Origin: Burkholderiales bacterium | GTDB lineage: Bacteria; Pseudomonadota; Gammaproteobacteria; Burkholderiales; Burkholderiaceae_D | Reading direction: 5' to 3' | Assembly (NCBI GenBank): GCA_016200895.1 | Contig: JACQDX010000133.1 | Coordinates: forward strand, 1 to 48,467 | DNA: 48,467 nucleotides | In this document: positions 18,118 to 27,021 of the stretch, in pieces | How the letters are laid out: each line of letters starts with the position of its first letter | Numbering within the stretch: the stretch's first letter is position 1 | The notes under the pieces: model-generated | What the model was told of the DNA's origin: nothing | What the model saw: the letters and a program-made list of their open reading frames with translations, nothing else | Database searches by the model: none | Program-made: the position numbers and the translations under genes

Positions 18118-18482
18118 TTCACATCTCCTTTATTTTGAAAACCCGGCAATTGCTGCACATCCAAACCCAGCCTGCGTATGCGCTCCAGCATGGCTGGCCA
18201 TTCTTCTTCAATGAAGCGCTGGCGCTCATTGGCTAGCAATTTATCGAGCGCTGATTCGGTCATATACATACCCACACCCCTTCGTTTTTCGACCAGTTCT
18301 TCATCTACCAATTCCTGATAGGCTTTCAATACCGTAATCGGATTGAGCTGATACTCTGCGGCCACCTGCCTTACCGAAGGCAAGGCATCTCCTGGCTTCA
18401 ACAAGCCATCCAGCATCATGCCCAGCACCCGCTGTTTCAATTGCCGGTAGATCGGCGTCTGGTCATTCCAGTTAACACTCAT
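18114..18482 (-). CDS. GntR-family regulator, YtrA subfamily
   Basis: 122-aa transcription factor with a winged-helix DNA-binding domain (QTPIYRQLKQRVLGMML, GDALPSVRQVAAEYQLNPITVLKAYQEL) and a short C-terminal tail in place of a large effector domain. This architecture marks the YtrA subfamily, which usually represses its own ABC-transporter operon. The ATG at 18482 is chosen for the upstream AGGAAGG; a 20-codon extension is unsupported. First gene of the GntR/ATPase/permease operon. The promoter region at 18540-18575 has a TAGTGTTGTAGTTAAC-like dyad (TAGTGTTG and TAACACCA blocks) that may be its operator. Confidence 0.92.
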   Translation of the reverse strand: MSVNWNDQTPIYRQLKQRVLGMMLDGLLKPGDALPSVRQVAAEYQLNPITVLKAYQELVDEELVEKRRGVGMYMTESALDKLLANERQRFIEEEWPAMLERIRRLGLDVQQLPGFQNKGDVK

Positions 18483-18675
18483 GCTTGCACCTTCCTTTGA
18501 ATACCCGGGACAGCGGGATTGATACCATTGCTGCACTGTCACACAAGTAAATTAGTGTTGTAGTTAACTATAACACCAACTCAATATGCTTTGTGTAAGT
18601 TTTTATGGGCGCATGACAAGAAAAATTCTGCATGGCACACTTGGCAATCTTTCCTCTTCTGTATGGATAGCACTC

Positions 18676-19563
18676 ATGCATAGTCTGATATCTTCTTTTT
18701 GCCTGCTCGCTTTAATACTCACCAGCAATGCAGCATTTGCCAATTGTGATGAACAAACAAAACAAGAATTAAAGTCCGTAAAATCTGCTGGCTGGAAAGT
18801 GGATGACGATGGCAAGCGCGAAAGCCTGGCACTCTCTGCGGCAGATTGTCTGGGGCTGCCAGATACGGAGTTGCGCGATGAACTGGCGTTTGAGGGCCTG
18901 TCAGCCTGGATGCGCAGCGAGAAACTGAACGATGCTACTCTCACCGCATTGCGCGTAAAAATGCTGAATGCCGTGCAAGCACCTGCAGCAGAAGAAAGCA
19001 GCTTTCTGCGGCCCTTTGCAATATTGACGCTGGCAGAACTGGTGCGGACGGACAGGAAAAAACCTTATCTGAGCGCACAAGAGAGAATCGATATCGTCAA
19101 TGCAGGCAGCCATTATCTAATCAATCTGCGCGACTATCGAGGCTTTGATGCTAAAGATGGCTGGCGTCATGGCATAGCTCATAGTGCCGACCTGATGTTG
19201 CAACTGGCGGTGAACCCGGCCATAGAGAAACCCCAGCATGAAACCATGCTGGCTGCCATCGCATCCCAGATCGCTCCTCCCACACATTTTTATCAATATG
19301 GTGAAGGCGTCAGACTGATGACAGCCGTGTTTTACCTGGCGAGAACACCCAGTTTCAATAAGCGCGACTGGGATCTGTGGTTCAACAAACTCATGGACAA
19401 CAGCATACAGCCTGGTCCTTATACTCAGGCCAGGCTGGCACAAAGACATAATGTCAGCGCCTTTTTGCTGCCGCTGTATTTTTCGGTCAGGGAGAGCACT
19501 GACCCTGCAATCAAAGAGAATCTCTTGCCAGCACTGCGAGAAGCTTTACGCAAGGTCAATTGA
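18676..19563 (+). CDS. DUF2785 domain-containing secreted protein
   Basis: 295 aa when started at ATG 18676, which places a signal peptide first (LISSFCLLALILTSNAAFA-NC). The body matches the DUF2785 family: a helical protein with DGWRHGIAHSADLMLQLAVN and YQYGEGVRLMTAVFYLART. The frame is open upstream to 18586, but that would bury the signal peptide. The presence of conserved His and Asp in WRHGIAHSAD suggests binding or catalysis, yet no function is established. It converges on the racemase with an 8-bp gap and no terminator. Confidence 0.82.
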   Translation: MHSLISSFCLLALILTSNAAFANCDEQTKQELKSVKSAGWKVDDDGKRESLALSAADCLGLPDTELRDELAFEGLSAWMRSEKLNDATLTALRVKMLNAVQAPAAEESSFLRPFAILTLAELVRTDRKKPYLSAQERIDIVNAGSHYLINLRDYRGFDAKDGWRHGIAHSADLMLQLAVNPAIEKPQHETMLAAIASQIAPPTHFYQYGEGVRLMTAVFYLARTPSFNKRDWDLWFNKLMDNSIQPGPYTQARLAQRHNVSAFLLPLYFSVRESTDPAIKENLLPALREALRKVN

Positions 19564-19571
19564 AGGCAGAA

Positions 19572-20264
19572 TTACTCCAGTGACCATAGTGCGGCACTAC
19601 GTGCATGAATTGCTGTCGTATCAAACAGCGGCAAACCGGCATCATCCTGATTCACCAACAAACAGATTTCGGTACAACCCAGGATGATCGCCTGTGCCCC
19701 GCCCTCTTTCAGGCTAGCCATGATGCGGCGATAGTGCTGGCGTGATACTTCATTGATCTTGCCCAGGCAAAGTTCTTCATAAATGACTTGATGAATAATG
19801 TCGCGGTCTGCCAGTTCAGGCACCAGCACTTGCAAACCATGTTTGCTGTGCAAACGCTCGCGGTAAAAATCCTGTTCCATGGTAAAGCGCGTACCCAGCA
19901 AACCTATCTTGCCATAGCCCGCATCCTTGATGGCTAGAGCAGTAGGATCCGCGATATGAAACAAGGGTATCGCTGCGGCAGCGTCAATGACGTGCGCCAG
20001 CCTGTGCATGGTGTTCGTACAGAGCACCAGAAAATCTGCCCCCGCCAACTCCAGTGAGTGCGCTGCTTGCGCGAGGATGACACCGGCAGCATCCCAGTCT
20101 CCGGCGTGTTGCAGTCTTTCTATCTCATGAAAATCTACGCTATACAGTATGATTTTTGCAGAATGCAGACCACCGAGTTTTTCCTTGATGGTTTCATTGA
20201 TTTGCTTGTAATAAGGGATGGTTGATTCCCAGCTCATGCCACCTATCATGCCTATGGTTTTCAT
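19572..20264 (-). CDS. Aspartate/glutamate racemase family protein
   Basis: Cofactor-independent amino-acid racemase of the RacX/YgeA-type aspartate racemase group, 230 aa. MKTIGMIGGMSWEST is the family N-terminus. The two catalytic Cys are in LCTNTMH and LGCTEICLL, so the active site looks intact. Amino-acid substrate not determinable (YgeA-type enzymes are broad). It is divergently transcribed from the AraC-family gene across ~115 bp, which suggests regulation by it. Confidence 0.92.
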   Translation of the reverse strand: MKTIGMIGGMSWESTIPYYKQINETIKEKLGGLHSAKIILYSVDFHEIERLQHAGDWDAAGVILAQAAHSLELAGADFLVLCTNTMHRLAHVIDAAAAIPLFHIADPTALAIKDAGYGKIGLLGTRFTMEQDFYRERLHSKHGLQVLVPELADRDIIHQVIYEELCLGKINEVSRQHYRRIMASLKEGGAQAIILGCTEICLLVNQDDAGLPLFDTTAIHARSAALWSLE

Positions 20265-20379
20265 TGCAACTCCATGCGTAAATTAAAGGCCGCTGCTCTG
20301 GCCCAGGGATAGAATGCCTCTATAATAAGCAGATGGCATTTTCCAGGCTATCAAGAAATTTCAGCAGAGAGCTTTTGTC

Positions 20380-21186
20380 ATGAGCATGGATACCATCGAC
20401 ATCATCGATATCAACTGGGCAAGACTGGAATTATTACCAGCCACACCCTACACCACCAGTGGCGCATCATCCCATACCAGCCTGGGCTTGGCATTTGCAC
20501 GTCAAACAGGTGTGCATGCCATAGGCAGTGATATCCGTTATGACTTTGATGCCTGGCCAGGTGACTTTGCCATCAGTAATGCTGGCTTGCCGATGTTTTC
20601 AGAATCTGCGCATGGTGGTGAATACCTGCTCATGCACATCACCAATCCTGACCTACTCGCAGACATGTCGGCATCATCGCCGAGGCAGATATTCCATGGC
20701 GACAAACTGGCCGTCATGCTGGCCTGGCAACTGCGCAGCCTGCTTTTGCAAAAAGACAAAAATGCCCTGCTTCTGCAAGAAAAAGCAAGTCTGTTTTTGG
20801 AGCGAGGGATAACACTCGCCAATAAAAAATCAAGTGCAACAACGACGCGCAGTCAGTATGCGCAAGACAAAGTCTTGCATGCCCGCATACTGGATTACAT
20901 AGAAGAACAACTCGATACAACATTGAATCTGGAAGAATTGGCAACAATGGCAAATATGCCACTGCTGCGTTTCTTGCGCAGCTTTACCCATGCAACTGGC
21001 ACTACACCGCATACCTACATTACAGAACGCCGCCTGCAAAGAGCGCGGCTACTCATCACAAATAGCAATTTATCTATTGCTGATATTGCTGCAGATTGTG
21101 GTTTTTCCCATCAATCTCATCTTGGCAGCGCCTTCAAATCCAGGCTGGGGCTCAGCCCTCAGCAATATCGCAAACTGCCTGCCTGA
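20380..21186 (+). CDS. AraC-family transcriptional regulator
   Basis: 268 aa: an N-terminal cupin-like sensing half (residues ~1-150) and a C-terminal double helix-turn-helix domain (residues ~165-265: LDYIEEQLDTTLNLEELA, ITNSNLSIADIAADCGFSHQ, LGLSPQQYRKLP). The FSHQSHLGSAFKSRLGLSP region is the canonical AraC second HTH. Divergent from the racemase gene, which is the obvious candidate target. Effector unknown. Confidence 0.93.
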   Translation: MSMDTIDIIDINWARLELLPATPYTTSGASSHTSLGLAFARQTGVHAIGSDIRYDFDAWPGDFAISNAGLPMFSESAHGGEYLLMHITNPDLLADMSASSPRQIFHGDKLAVMLAWQLRSLLLQKDKNALLLQEKASLFLERGITLANKKSSATTTRSQYAQDKVLHARILDYIEEQLDTTLNLEELATMANMPLLRFLRSFTHATGTTPHTYITERRLQRARLLITNSNLSIADIAADCGFSHQSHLGSAFKSRLGLSPQQYRKLPA

Positions 21187-21208
21187 AGCTCATTTCCGCA
21201 AAAAACTG

Positions 21209-21334
21209 AAGCTATCCCCGCTTTCATAAAGCAAAAAGCAAATTTTCTACCGAATTTCACAGAAAATATTTTCCCATGGAACTGTTTTCACAGACATTTG
21301 TCTATGGAAAATGCGCTAATTTCGGGGATAGCTT
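21209..21334. repeat. 126-bp element with perfect 12-bp terminal inverted repeats
   Basis: AAGCTATCCCCG at 21209 and CGGGGATAGCTT at 21323 are exact inverted copies. Inside are a second inverted pair (ATTTTCC ... GGAAAAT) and the direct repeat TTTCACAG. It fills most of the 224-bp gap between the AraC and S9 peptidase genes. It could be a structured leader or a small MITE-like element; a clear target-site duplication is not visible. Confidence 0.6.
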
Positions 21335-21410
21335 GCTAACATCGCTATTTGCGCATCACCTCCTGATCAATCCCATACCTGCCAATTAAACTAAAACCAA
21401 GGTTTTCATC

Positions 21411-24086
21411 ATGTCTCCGAAAATTCTCACCGTCAGTATTGCGCTCGCTTTTAGCGGAGCAGCCAGCTTGCTATTTCCTCAAGAAACCGCTCAGGCCGCA
21501 CCAGCGATTAACAGTGTCGCCAAAATCAAGCCAGCCGACCTGACACTGGAACAGGTATATCGCGCCAAAGGCTATGCAGGCCAGGCAGCCCGCCATATAC
21601 AATTCAGCAAGGATGGTCGCTATCTGGCCTACACCTGGAACCCGTTCGGTGAAAATGGTTTTGATTTATATGTGCATGACACCCAGACCGGTGAAACCAA
21701 ACGTATTACTTCCCCAGCGCTGATGAAAACCTACGACGCGCCAGAAGACTGGGAACGCTTCGATAAAAAAGCCAAACAAAAAGAAAAAGAAGACGCCGAG
21801 CGCCAGGCAAAGGCAGAAGCCCAGGCCGCCTATCTGCGTGGTGAAAAGGTCAATCTGATGCAATGGGAAGAAGCCGCCCTGGAAGAAGTGAAACGTGAAC
21901 TGGCCGAGAAAAAAGCCAAGGATGCTATCAAGAAAGCTGAAACCGATGCTGAAGCAGCCAGGGAAAAAGCTGCAGCTGCTGCCGCGAAAACTGGTACAGC
22001 CAGCGTAGCTAAAAATGACGGCGACAAAAAAGACGAAAAGAAAGACGCAAAAGACGACAATAAAGTCAAAGAAATTTGGGAGCTGCGTGACGAGCTGAAA
22101 AAGAAACTGGAAAAAGAAAAGCTCAAACCCAGCGATCTCTACCCTGGTGTAGATGCCCTGGCCTGGGCGAATAAAAAGAATGAACTGATCTTCCAATACC
22201 GTGGTGACCTGTTCCGCCTTAACGCGGCAGATGGCAAGATAGAACGTCTGACGCAAACCGATAAAACGGAGCGCATCGTCGCCTACCAGGCCGACGATAA
22301 TGGTTATATCTACATGGATGAAAAACGCCTGTTCAACGCCAGCTTTAGCAGCAGCGCCATCCGTCAGTTGAACCGCGAACTGATACACCCTGACGACGCC
22401 GACAAAAAATACCGCATCGCCAATACTGTACTGAGTGAAGACAAGCAATGGATGGCAATTTCTGCCGAGGCACCAGATGCCAAGCCAGAAAACGGCAAAC
22501 CACCCCCGCCTGCAGAGCGCCAGGTCGAGATCATGAACTACAGCGAACGCTTTGCCACGGCCAAAAAAGTATCTCGTGAAGTATCCGATGACAAACGCAA
22601 GATACCCGCCACAGCGCTGTATATACGCCGCGTTAGCGATGCCTCTGCACGCCAGCCACAACCTGTCTTCACCAATGATGGTGGCGATGTCTGGTTTGAA
22701 ATGAGCCCGGTTGCCTGGGCCAAGGATGGCAGCCGCTACACTTTCTCTACCTGGGAGCGTGAAAAAGACTTGTTGCGCATCTATGTCGGCAAGGCAGAAG
22801 AAGGCGTCAAGCCGCAAATGGTGCTGGAAAGACGTGGCAACATTGGCCATGAAGTCGTCAATGTACTGGCACCGCGCTTCACTGCCGATAGCCAGCAATT
22901 AGTTGCCGTGCTGGATGAACAAGGCTATCGCCAACCGTATGTGATTGATGTCAACAACGGTAGCGTGAAACCTCTGCTGAAAGGCGATTTTGAGGCACAC
23001 AACATCATAGGCTTCAGCGAAGACAATAAATTCATGTTCGTACTCGCCAACAAGGATGATTTTGCAGCCATGAATGCTTACAAGGTCGACCTGACAACCG
23101 GTGACATGAAGGCGATAGGCCAGGCTGGCGACTTCCATCGCAACAGTACCGTGACAGAAAGCGGCGACAAGCTGGCTAGCATGGCAGGTCAATGGGCCAG
23201 CCGCCCTGAATTGAAACTGTTGGATATCAGCATGGCCAAATCCACCACGCTGACACAAAGCCATGATCCGCAATGGTATGCGATAGACCTGCAGCGCCCT
23301 GAGCGCTTCAGCTACACCAATCGTCATGGCGACAAGCTGCAGGCTTATGTGTTCAAACCAGCTGGTCTGAGCGCATCTGACCACCGCCCTGCGATCGTCT
23401 ATACCTATGGTGGCCCACTGAATGACAGACATATCGTCGAGACTGACAGCTTCCAGCAGACTGCCTATATGTTTGGCATGTATATGGCCGCTAAACATGG
23501 CTATGTGACTGTGGCGGTAGACCCACGCGGCCATTCCAACTATGGTCGCAAGTTCAGCGATGCCAACTGGGAACAGGTGGGAAAACCACAGGCTGAAGAC
23601 CTCGAAGACCTGACCAAATACATGCAAAAGAACCTGGGTGTTGATGGCAAGCGCATAGGCTTGACAGGTTGGAGCTTTGGCGGCTTCCAGACCCAGTACA
23701 CCATGTACACCAGCCCTGACACCTTTGCTGCCGGTATCGCCGGCGCCGGTCCGACAGAGTGGGAAAACTACAATAGCTGGTACAGTGGCCGCACCATCGG
23801 CAAGACAGAACGTAGCAAACTCAATCTGCGTAAATATTCGCTGCTGCCTCTGACCTCAGGCCTGAAGAAACCATTGTTGCTGGTACACGGCATGCAAGAT
23901 CCAAACGTCTTGTACCAGGACACGGTGAATGTGTATCGGGCCCTGCTCGAAAACGGCAAGGAATCCCTGGTTGATCTTTTCCTTGATCCGGATGGTGAAC
24001 ATGGCCTCGGTGGCACAGTCAAACCCAAGGCTCTGCACAAGAAATATGAAGCCTTCTTCTTGCAGCACTTGGGCAAAGCCAGATAA
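21411..24086 (+). CDS. S9-family prolyl oligopeptidase, secreted
   Basis: 891-aa serine peptidase. N-terminal signal peptide (ILTVSIALAFSGAASLLFP, AQAA cleavage), then a WD40-like beta-propeller, then a C-terminal alpha/beta hydrolase. Catalytic triad: Ser755 in GWSFGG, Asp830 in GMQDPN, His864 in DGEHGL. An unusual Lys/Glu/Ala-rich charged insertion (residues ~115-245, likely coiled coil) interrupts the first propeller blades. The family cleaves short peptides, commonly as dipeptidyl or acylaminoacyl peptidases; the exact specificity is unknown. It probably acts in the periplasm. Own terminator downstream. Confidence 0.93.
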   Translation: MSPKILTVSIALAFSGAASLLFPQETAQAAPAINSVAKIKPADLTLEQVYRAKGYAGQAARHIQFSKDGRYLAYTWNPFGENGFDLYVHDTQTGETKRITSPALMKTYDAPEDWERFDKKAKQKEKEDAERQAKAEAQAAYLRGEKVNLMQWEEAALEEVKRELAEKKAKDAIKKAETDAEAAREKAAAAAAKTGTASVAKNDGDKKDEKKDAKDDNKVKEIWELRDELKKKLEKEKLKPSDLYPGVDALAWANKKNELIFQYRGDLFRLNAADGKIERLTQTDKTERIVAYQADDNGYIYMDEKRLFNASFSSSAIRQLNRELIHPDDADKKYRIANTVLSEDKQWMAISAEAPDAKPENGKPPPPAERQVEIMNYSERFATAKKVSREVSDDKRKIPATALYIRRVSDASARQPQPVFTNDGGDVWFEMSPVAWAKDGSRYTFSTWEREKDLLRIYVGKAEEGVKPQMVLERRGNIGHEVVNVLAPRFTADSQQLVAVLDEQGYRQPYVIDVNNGSVKPLLKGDFEAHNIIGFSEDNKFMFVLANKDDFAAMNAYKVDLTTGDMKAIGQAGDFHRNSTVTESGDKLASMAGQWASRPELKLLDISMAKSTTLTQSHDPQWYAIDLQRPERFSYTNRHGDKLQAYVFKPAGLSASDHRPAIVYTYGGPLNDRHIVETDSFQQTAYMFGMYMAAKHGYVTVAVDPRGHSNYGRKFSDANWEQVGKPQAEDLEDLTKYMQKNLGVDGKRIGLTGWSFGGFQTQYTMYTSPDTFAAGIAGAGPTEWENYNSWYSGRTIGKTERSKLNLRKYSLLPLTSGLKKPLLLVHGMQDPNVLYQDTVNVYRALLENGKESLVDLFLDPDGEHGLGGTVKPKALHKKYEAFFLQHLGKAR

Positions 24087-24101
24087 GAACTAGCAAATCT
24101 G

Positions 24102-24140
24102 AAATAAAAAGAGCGACCATGCTGGTCGCTCTTTTTATTT
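24102..24140 (+). terminator. Intrinsic terminator after the S9 peptidase
   Basis: 17-bp stem AAATAAAAAGAGCGACC with its exact complement and a 5-base loop, ending in CTTTTTATTT. A/T flanks make it bidirectional. Confidence 0.92.
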
Positions 24141-24290
24141 CTATCAAGGGATAGAGTTACAGAATTGGCCGTGAAAACCAGGGAACGGCAATTTCGCATT
24201 AAAATTACCGTAGATTATTTGCACAAGCATGCTGATAATGTCGGCATCGCTTGATCTCATACTAAGCAAGCATCACCTCAGGAGTCACAT

Positions 24291-24584
24291 ATGAAAAATA
24301 ACGCTGGCCAATATCTGTATTCTGTTTTCCGACAGGCCGCACAAGAGTTTCGTCAGATAGGTCAAACAATCGGGGATCGCCTATTACGAACACCCTTGCC
24401 AAAAATCCTGGTCGTAGTCTTGGCTATTGCATTGCTGATCACCATTATTCCTCTGATCATTACCTTGTTTATTGCCTTTGTCCTCATCAGGATTTTATTG
24501 AAGATCCTCTCTATGAGCATGCGGCAAAACCAGGGAAAAGATACAAGCGTGCCGTATGAAAGACGAATCAAAGATATACATTGA
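24291..24584 (+). CDS. Small membrane protein, unknown function
   Basis: 97 aa. A polar, amphipathic N-terminal 40 residues is followed by one long hydrophobic stretch (ILVVVLAIALLITIIPLIIT plus LFIAFVLIRILL), likely two helices in a hairpin, and a short charged tail. CAGGAG lies 6 bases before the ATG, a good ribosome site. Not recognised as any named family. The gene stands alone after the peptidase terminator and converges on the ArsR gene. Confidence 0.7.
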   Translation: MKNNAGQYLYSVFRQAAQEFRQIGQTIGDRLLRTPLPKILVVVLAIALLITIIPLIITLFIAFVLIRILLKILSMSMRQNQGKDTSVPYERRIKDIH

Positions 24585-24639
24585 TTGAATTGGCAAAAGA
24601 AGTCTTATGGCTACAATGAGCAATAAGAGATTGAAGTAA

Positions 24640-24981
24640 TCAGATCTTATCAACCACATTAGCCTTGGTGACACCTGACTTTGCTTTTGCCTTACTTTCG
24701 CGTTTCAAAGGCGCGCCCACCGGGCAAATAGAAAAAGCAAACTGCGTCAAGGTATTGACCAGGCTGTCCCCATTTAATTTGTACATCACAAACTGCCCCT
24801 GACGTTCACCAGAAATCAGCCCTGCGTTTTCCAGTACAGACAAATGGCGGGAAATTGCAGGCGCACTCATTTTAAAGCGCGCAGCAATATCCCCTGCCGT
24901 CAGCTCCTGCTCAGATAAATATGCAAGAATCTGCCTGCGCGGGGATGATGCCAAGGCTTCAAAAATCTTATCAGAAGACAT
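24640..24981 (-). CDS. ArsR-family metalloregulator-like transcription factor
   Basis: 113 aa winged-helix regulator: ALASSPRRQILAYLSEQELTAGDIAARF, then SAPAISRHLSVLENAGLI (recognition helix) and the wing GERQGQFVMYKL. No metal-binding Cys pair is present in the DNA-binding helix, so it probably is not arsenic-sensing; it resembles SdpR/YczG-like repressors. A Lys-rich C-terminal tail follows. Divergent from the 70-aa ORF at 25094 by 112 bp; target unknown. Confidence 0.9.
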   Translation of the reverse strand: MSSDKIFEALASSPRRQILAYLSEQELTAGDIAARFKMSAPAISRHLSVLENAGLISGERQGQFVMYKLNGDSLVNTLTQFAFSICPVGAPLKRESKAKAKSGVTKANVVDKI

Positions 24982-25093
24982 TATTTATTTTCAAAAAAAC
25001 ATTGCCGCTCCAGGCACGACAATGGCGCTACATAAAACCCAGTATTTGTTCATTGCATGGACTACCTCTCAAGGTTAATCTTAAGACGGTTCC

Positions 25094-25306
25094 ATGTCAG
25101 AAACACAGACCAACATTCATTTCACAATGCTCACGCAGGAGCAGAAAACGTTTCTGCTTCACGCCTGTGTATTGACATCAGAAACAGATGAGCTGGAGGC
25201 AAGTTCTGGCAACTTTGATGGTGAGTTTGCCCAAGGCATGCAGGTAGTGCAAGATGGTTACAAACGCTTGTCCGACGGTACGCAAAACTTCAAATACATT
25301 CCCTGA
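25094..25306 (+). CDS. Hypothetical 70-aa protein
   Basis: Begins MSETQTNIHFTMLTQEQKTF and contains an acidic stretch (TSETDELEASSGNFDGEF). No signal peptide, membrane helix or recognised motif. The upstream site (AAGACGGTTCC before ATG) is weak. It lies divergent from the ArsR gene, where a small target gene would fit. The coding call rests only on an open frame and position. Confidence 0.4.
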   Translation: MSETQTNIHFTMLTQEQKTFLLHACVLTSETDELEASSGNFDGEFAQGMQVVQDGYKRLSDGTQNFKYIP

Positions 25307-25489
25307 TCTGCGATTGCCAAGGCTTTCAAGCTGGAATGACCCAGCAATTGAATAAGCGCACCAGATCAGTGCTGGCAACAGAACTGGTGCGATACAAATT
25401 GATGACAATTTGCCGACACTTTTCCAGAAGTCTGCGTTACGTCAGCGTCTATGATGACAGAACGATAAAATAGACAATGAGGCAGCAAA

Positions 25490-26797
25490 TTGAAAGCTCG
25501 ACATATATTACTTACAGGCAGCTTGTGCTTGATGACCAGCCTGCTGACAGCCTGCGGGGGCGGCAGTTCGGCTGCCAGCAATCCGGTGATAACGACGCAG
25601 GTAGCCAGTATCAACCTGCGTGGCACGGCGGCAACAGGCAAGGCCATCGTTGACTCGGCTGTTAATTATAAATGCCGTACGGGTACAGGGGCAACAAAAA
25701 CTGCTACCGATGGCTCGTTTGAAATCACCCTGCAGGCAGGCAGTGCACTGCCCTGCATACTGGAAACTTCAAATCCTGCGAATGGCAAAAAACTGCATGC
25801 ACTTGCAATGAATGCTGGCGTCATCAACCTGACGCCTTTGACCGAGATGCTGTCAACCCGCCTCATGCGTACCGATATGGCTGCGTTTTTTTCTAATCCT
25901 GATCTGGATGCGGTAACAAAGACCCTGACCAGCGCCAACGTCACGACAGCGCAAACCGAAATTCGCAATGTACTCAGTGGCTTGCTGGACACCAGTACTT
26001 TAAATGATTTTTACAGCACGCCGCTGAAAGCAGCTACCAGTGCCAGCCCGACAAGTGGTGATACGCAGGATAAAATACTCGACACCTTGAATCTGGCATT
26101 GGCGGCAAATTTATATGAACCCTTACTCACTATGCTGGCGAAGACAAATCCACCTACCAGTCTCCCGGTATTTGGCCGCGCTGGTTGCCTGATACAGTTG
26201 GCCGATAAGCAATTCATGTCATGCAGTGGTCCCGGCCTTTGGGAAACTGCACCCCGCATTGATATTGCCCCTGGTGCGCTGATCATGACACCCGGTAGCA
26301 AACGCGTGTTTGTGGCCGCAATGAATTATCCGCCACTTATCGATTACATACGCCAGCCAGTTACCTGGCAGGTAGTAGAGGCCGATGGTGGCGCTATCAA
26401 CATCAATGGTGAATACACTGCGCCAAACAAGCCAGGGATTTATCACATCAGGGCACAACGCGAAGATTATCCATCATTGAGCACCACTGCTTTGGTGGTG
26501 GTTGATAACAGCACACCAGACTTTGTACCAACTTTAAGTGTGGACAGGCACATAGTCAACGTCATGCCGGGTGCCACCATGAACTTGCAGGCAAGCATTA
26601 ATTATCCGCCAAATATCAACTACATACGCCAACCCGTGACCTGGAGTGTCATTGAAGCCGATGGCGGCAGCATTAACTTGTCAGGTAGCTACGTAGCACC
26701 AACAAAAATCGGCACTTATCACGTGAAAGTGCAGAGAGATGACTTTCCGTCTATATACGTAGCACTGGATATTTTGGTAAATTACCCTCCTGATTAA
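25490..26797 (+). CDS. Lipoprotein with two tandem Ig-like (Big-type) repeats
   Basis: 435 aa. TTG start with GAGG 8-9 bases upstream. Lipoprotein signal peptide with lipobox LLTAC followed by GGGSS, so it should be lipid-anchored to the envelope. Residues ~35-110 look like a carboxypeptidase-regulatory-like fold (LRGTAATGKAIVDSAV, TDGSFEITL), a helical part follows, and the last ~170 residues are two copies of a ~85-residue repeat sharing NYPP-x-I-x-YIRQPVTW and EADGG(A/S)IN. The repeat ends resemble bacterial Ig-like domains. Ligand and role unknown. Confidence 0.8.
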   Translation: MKARHILLTGSLCLMTSLLTACGGGSSAASNPVITTQVASINLRGTAATGKAIVDSAVNYKCRTGTGATKTATDGSFEITLQAGSALPCILETSNPANGKKLHALAMNAGVINLTPLTEMLSTRLMRTDMAAFFSNPDLDAVTKTLTSANVTTAQTEIRNVLSGLLDTSTLNDFYSTPLKAATSASPTSGDTQDKILDTLNLALAANLYEPLLTMLAKTNPPTSLPVFGRAGCLIQLADKQFMSCSGPGLWETAPRIDIAPGALIMTPGSKRVFVAAMNYPPLIDYIRQPVTWQVVEADGGAININGEYTAPNKPGIYHIRAQREDYPSLSTTALVVVDNSTPDFVPTLSVDRHIVNVMPGATMNLQASINYPPNINYIRQPVTWSVIEADGGSINLSGSYVAPTKIGTYHVKVQRDDFPSIYVALDILVNYPPD

Positions 26798-26869
26798 AAC
26801 TTGCATGATTCCCCTGAGCGCGTATGCTATCGACATACTCTGGATGATTGCAAAATAAAGTTAAATTAG

Positions 26870-26932
26870 AAGTTGCTTTTGAGAATTTATTGACTATCAT
26901 ACAGACAGTCGATCATTCCTCAAGGCAACTTT
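26870..26932 (+). promoter_or_regulatory. Inverted repeat upstream of the HDOD gene
   Basis: AAGTTGCTTTTGAG and CTCAAGGCAACTT pair with one bulge across a 35-base loop that holds a smaller GACT/AGTC pair. It lies ~90 bp before the HDOD ATG; either an operator or a leader stem-loop. Confidence 0.45.
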
Positions 26933-27021
26933 TAATATTCTGCACAAGCCGCAACATGCAAGTTCATGTAGCAACAGGCCTTTGAGTGGAGGAATCGCCA
27001 GATGTTTATAGGGAGAAAGTC

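Noticed and set aside
21666..22898. 410-aa minus-strand open frame opposite the S9 peptidase
   Set aside because: Aromatic-rich, low-complexity translation antisense to a gene with a clear catalytic triad; shadow frame.
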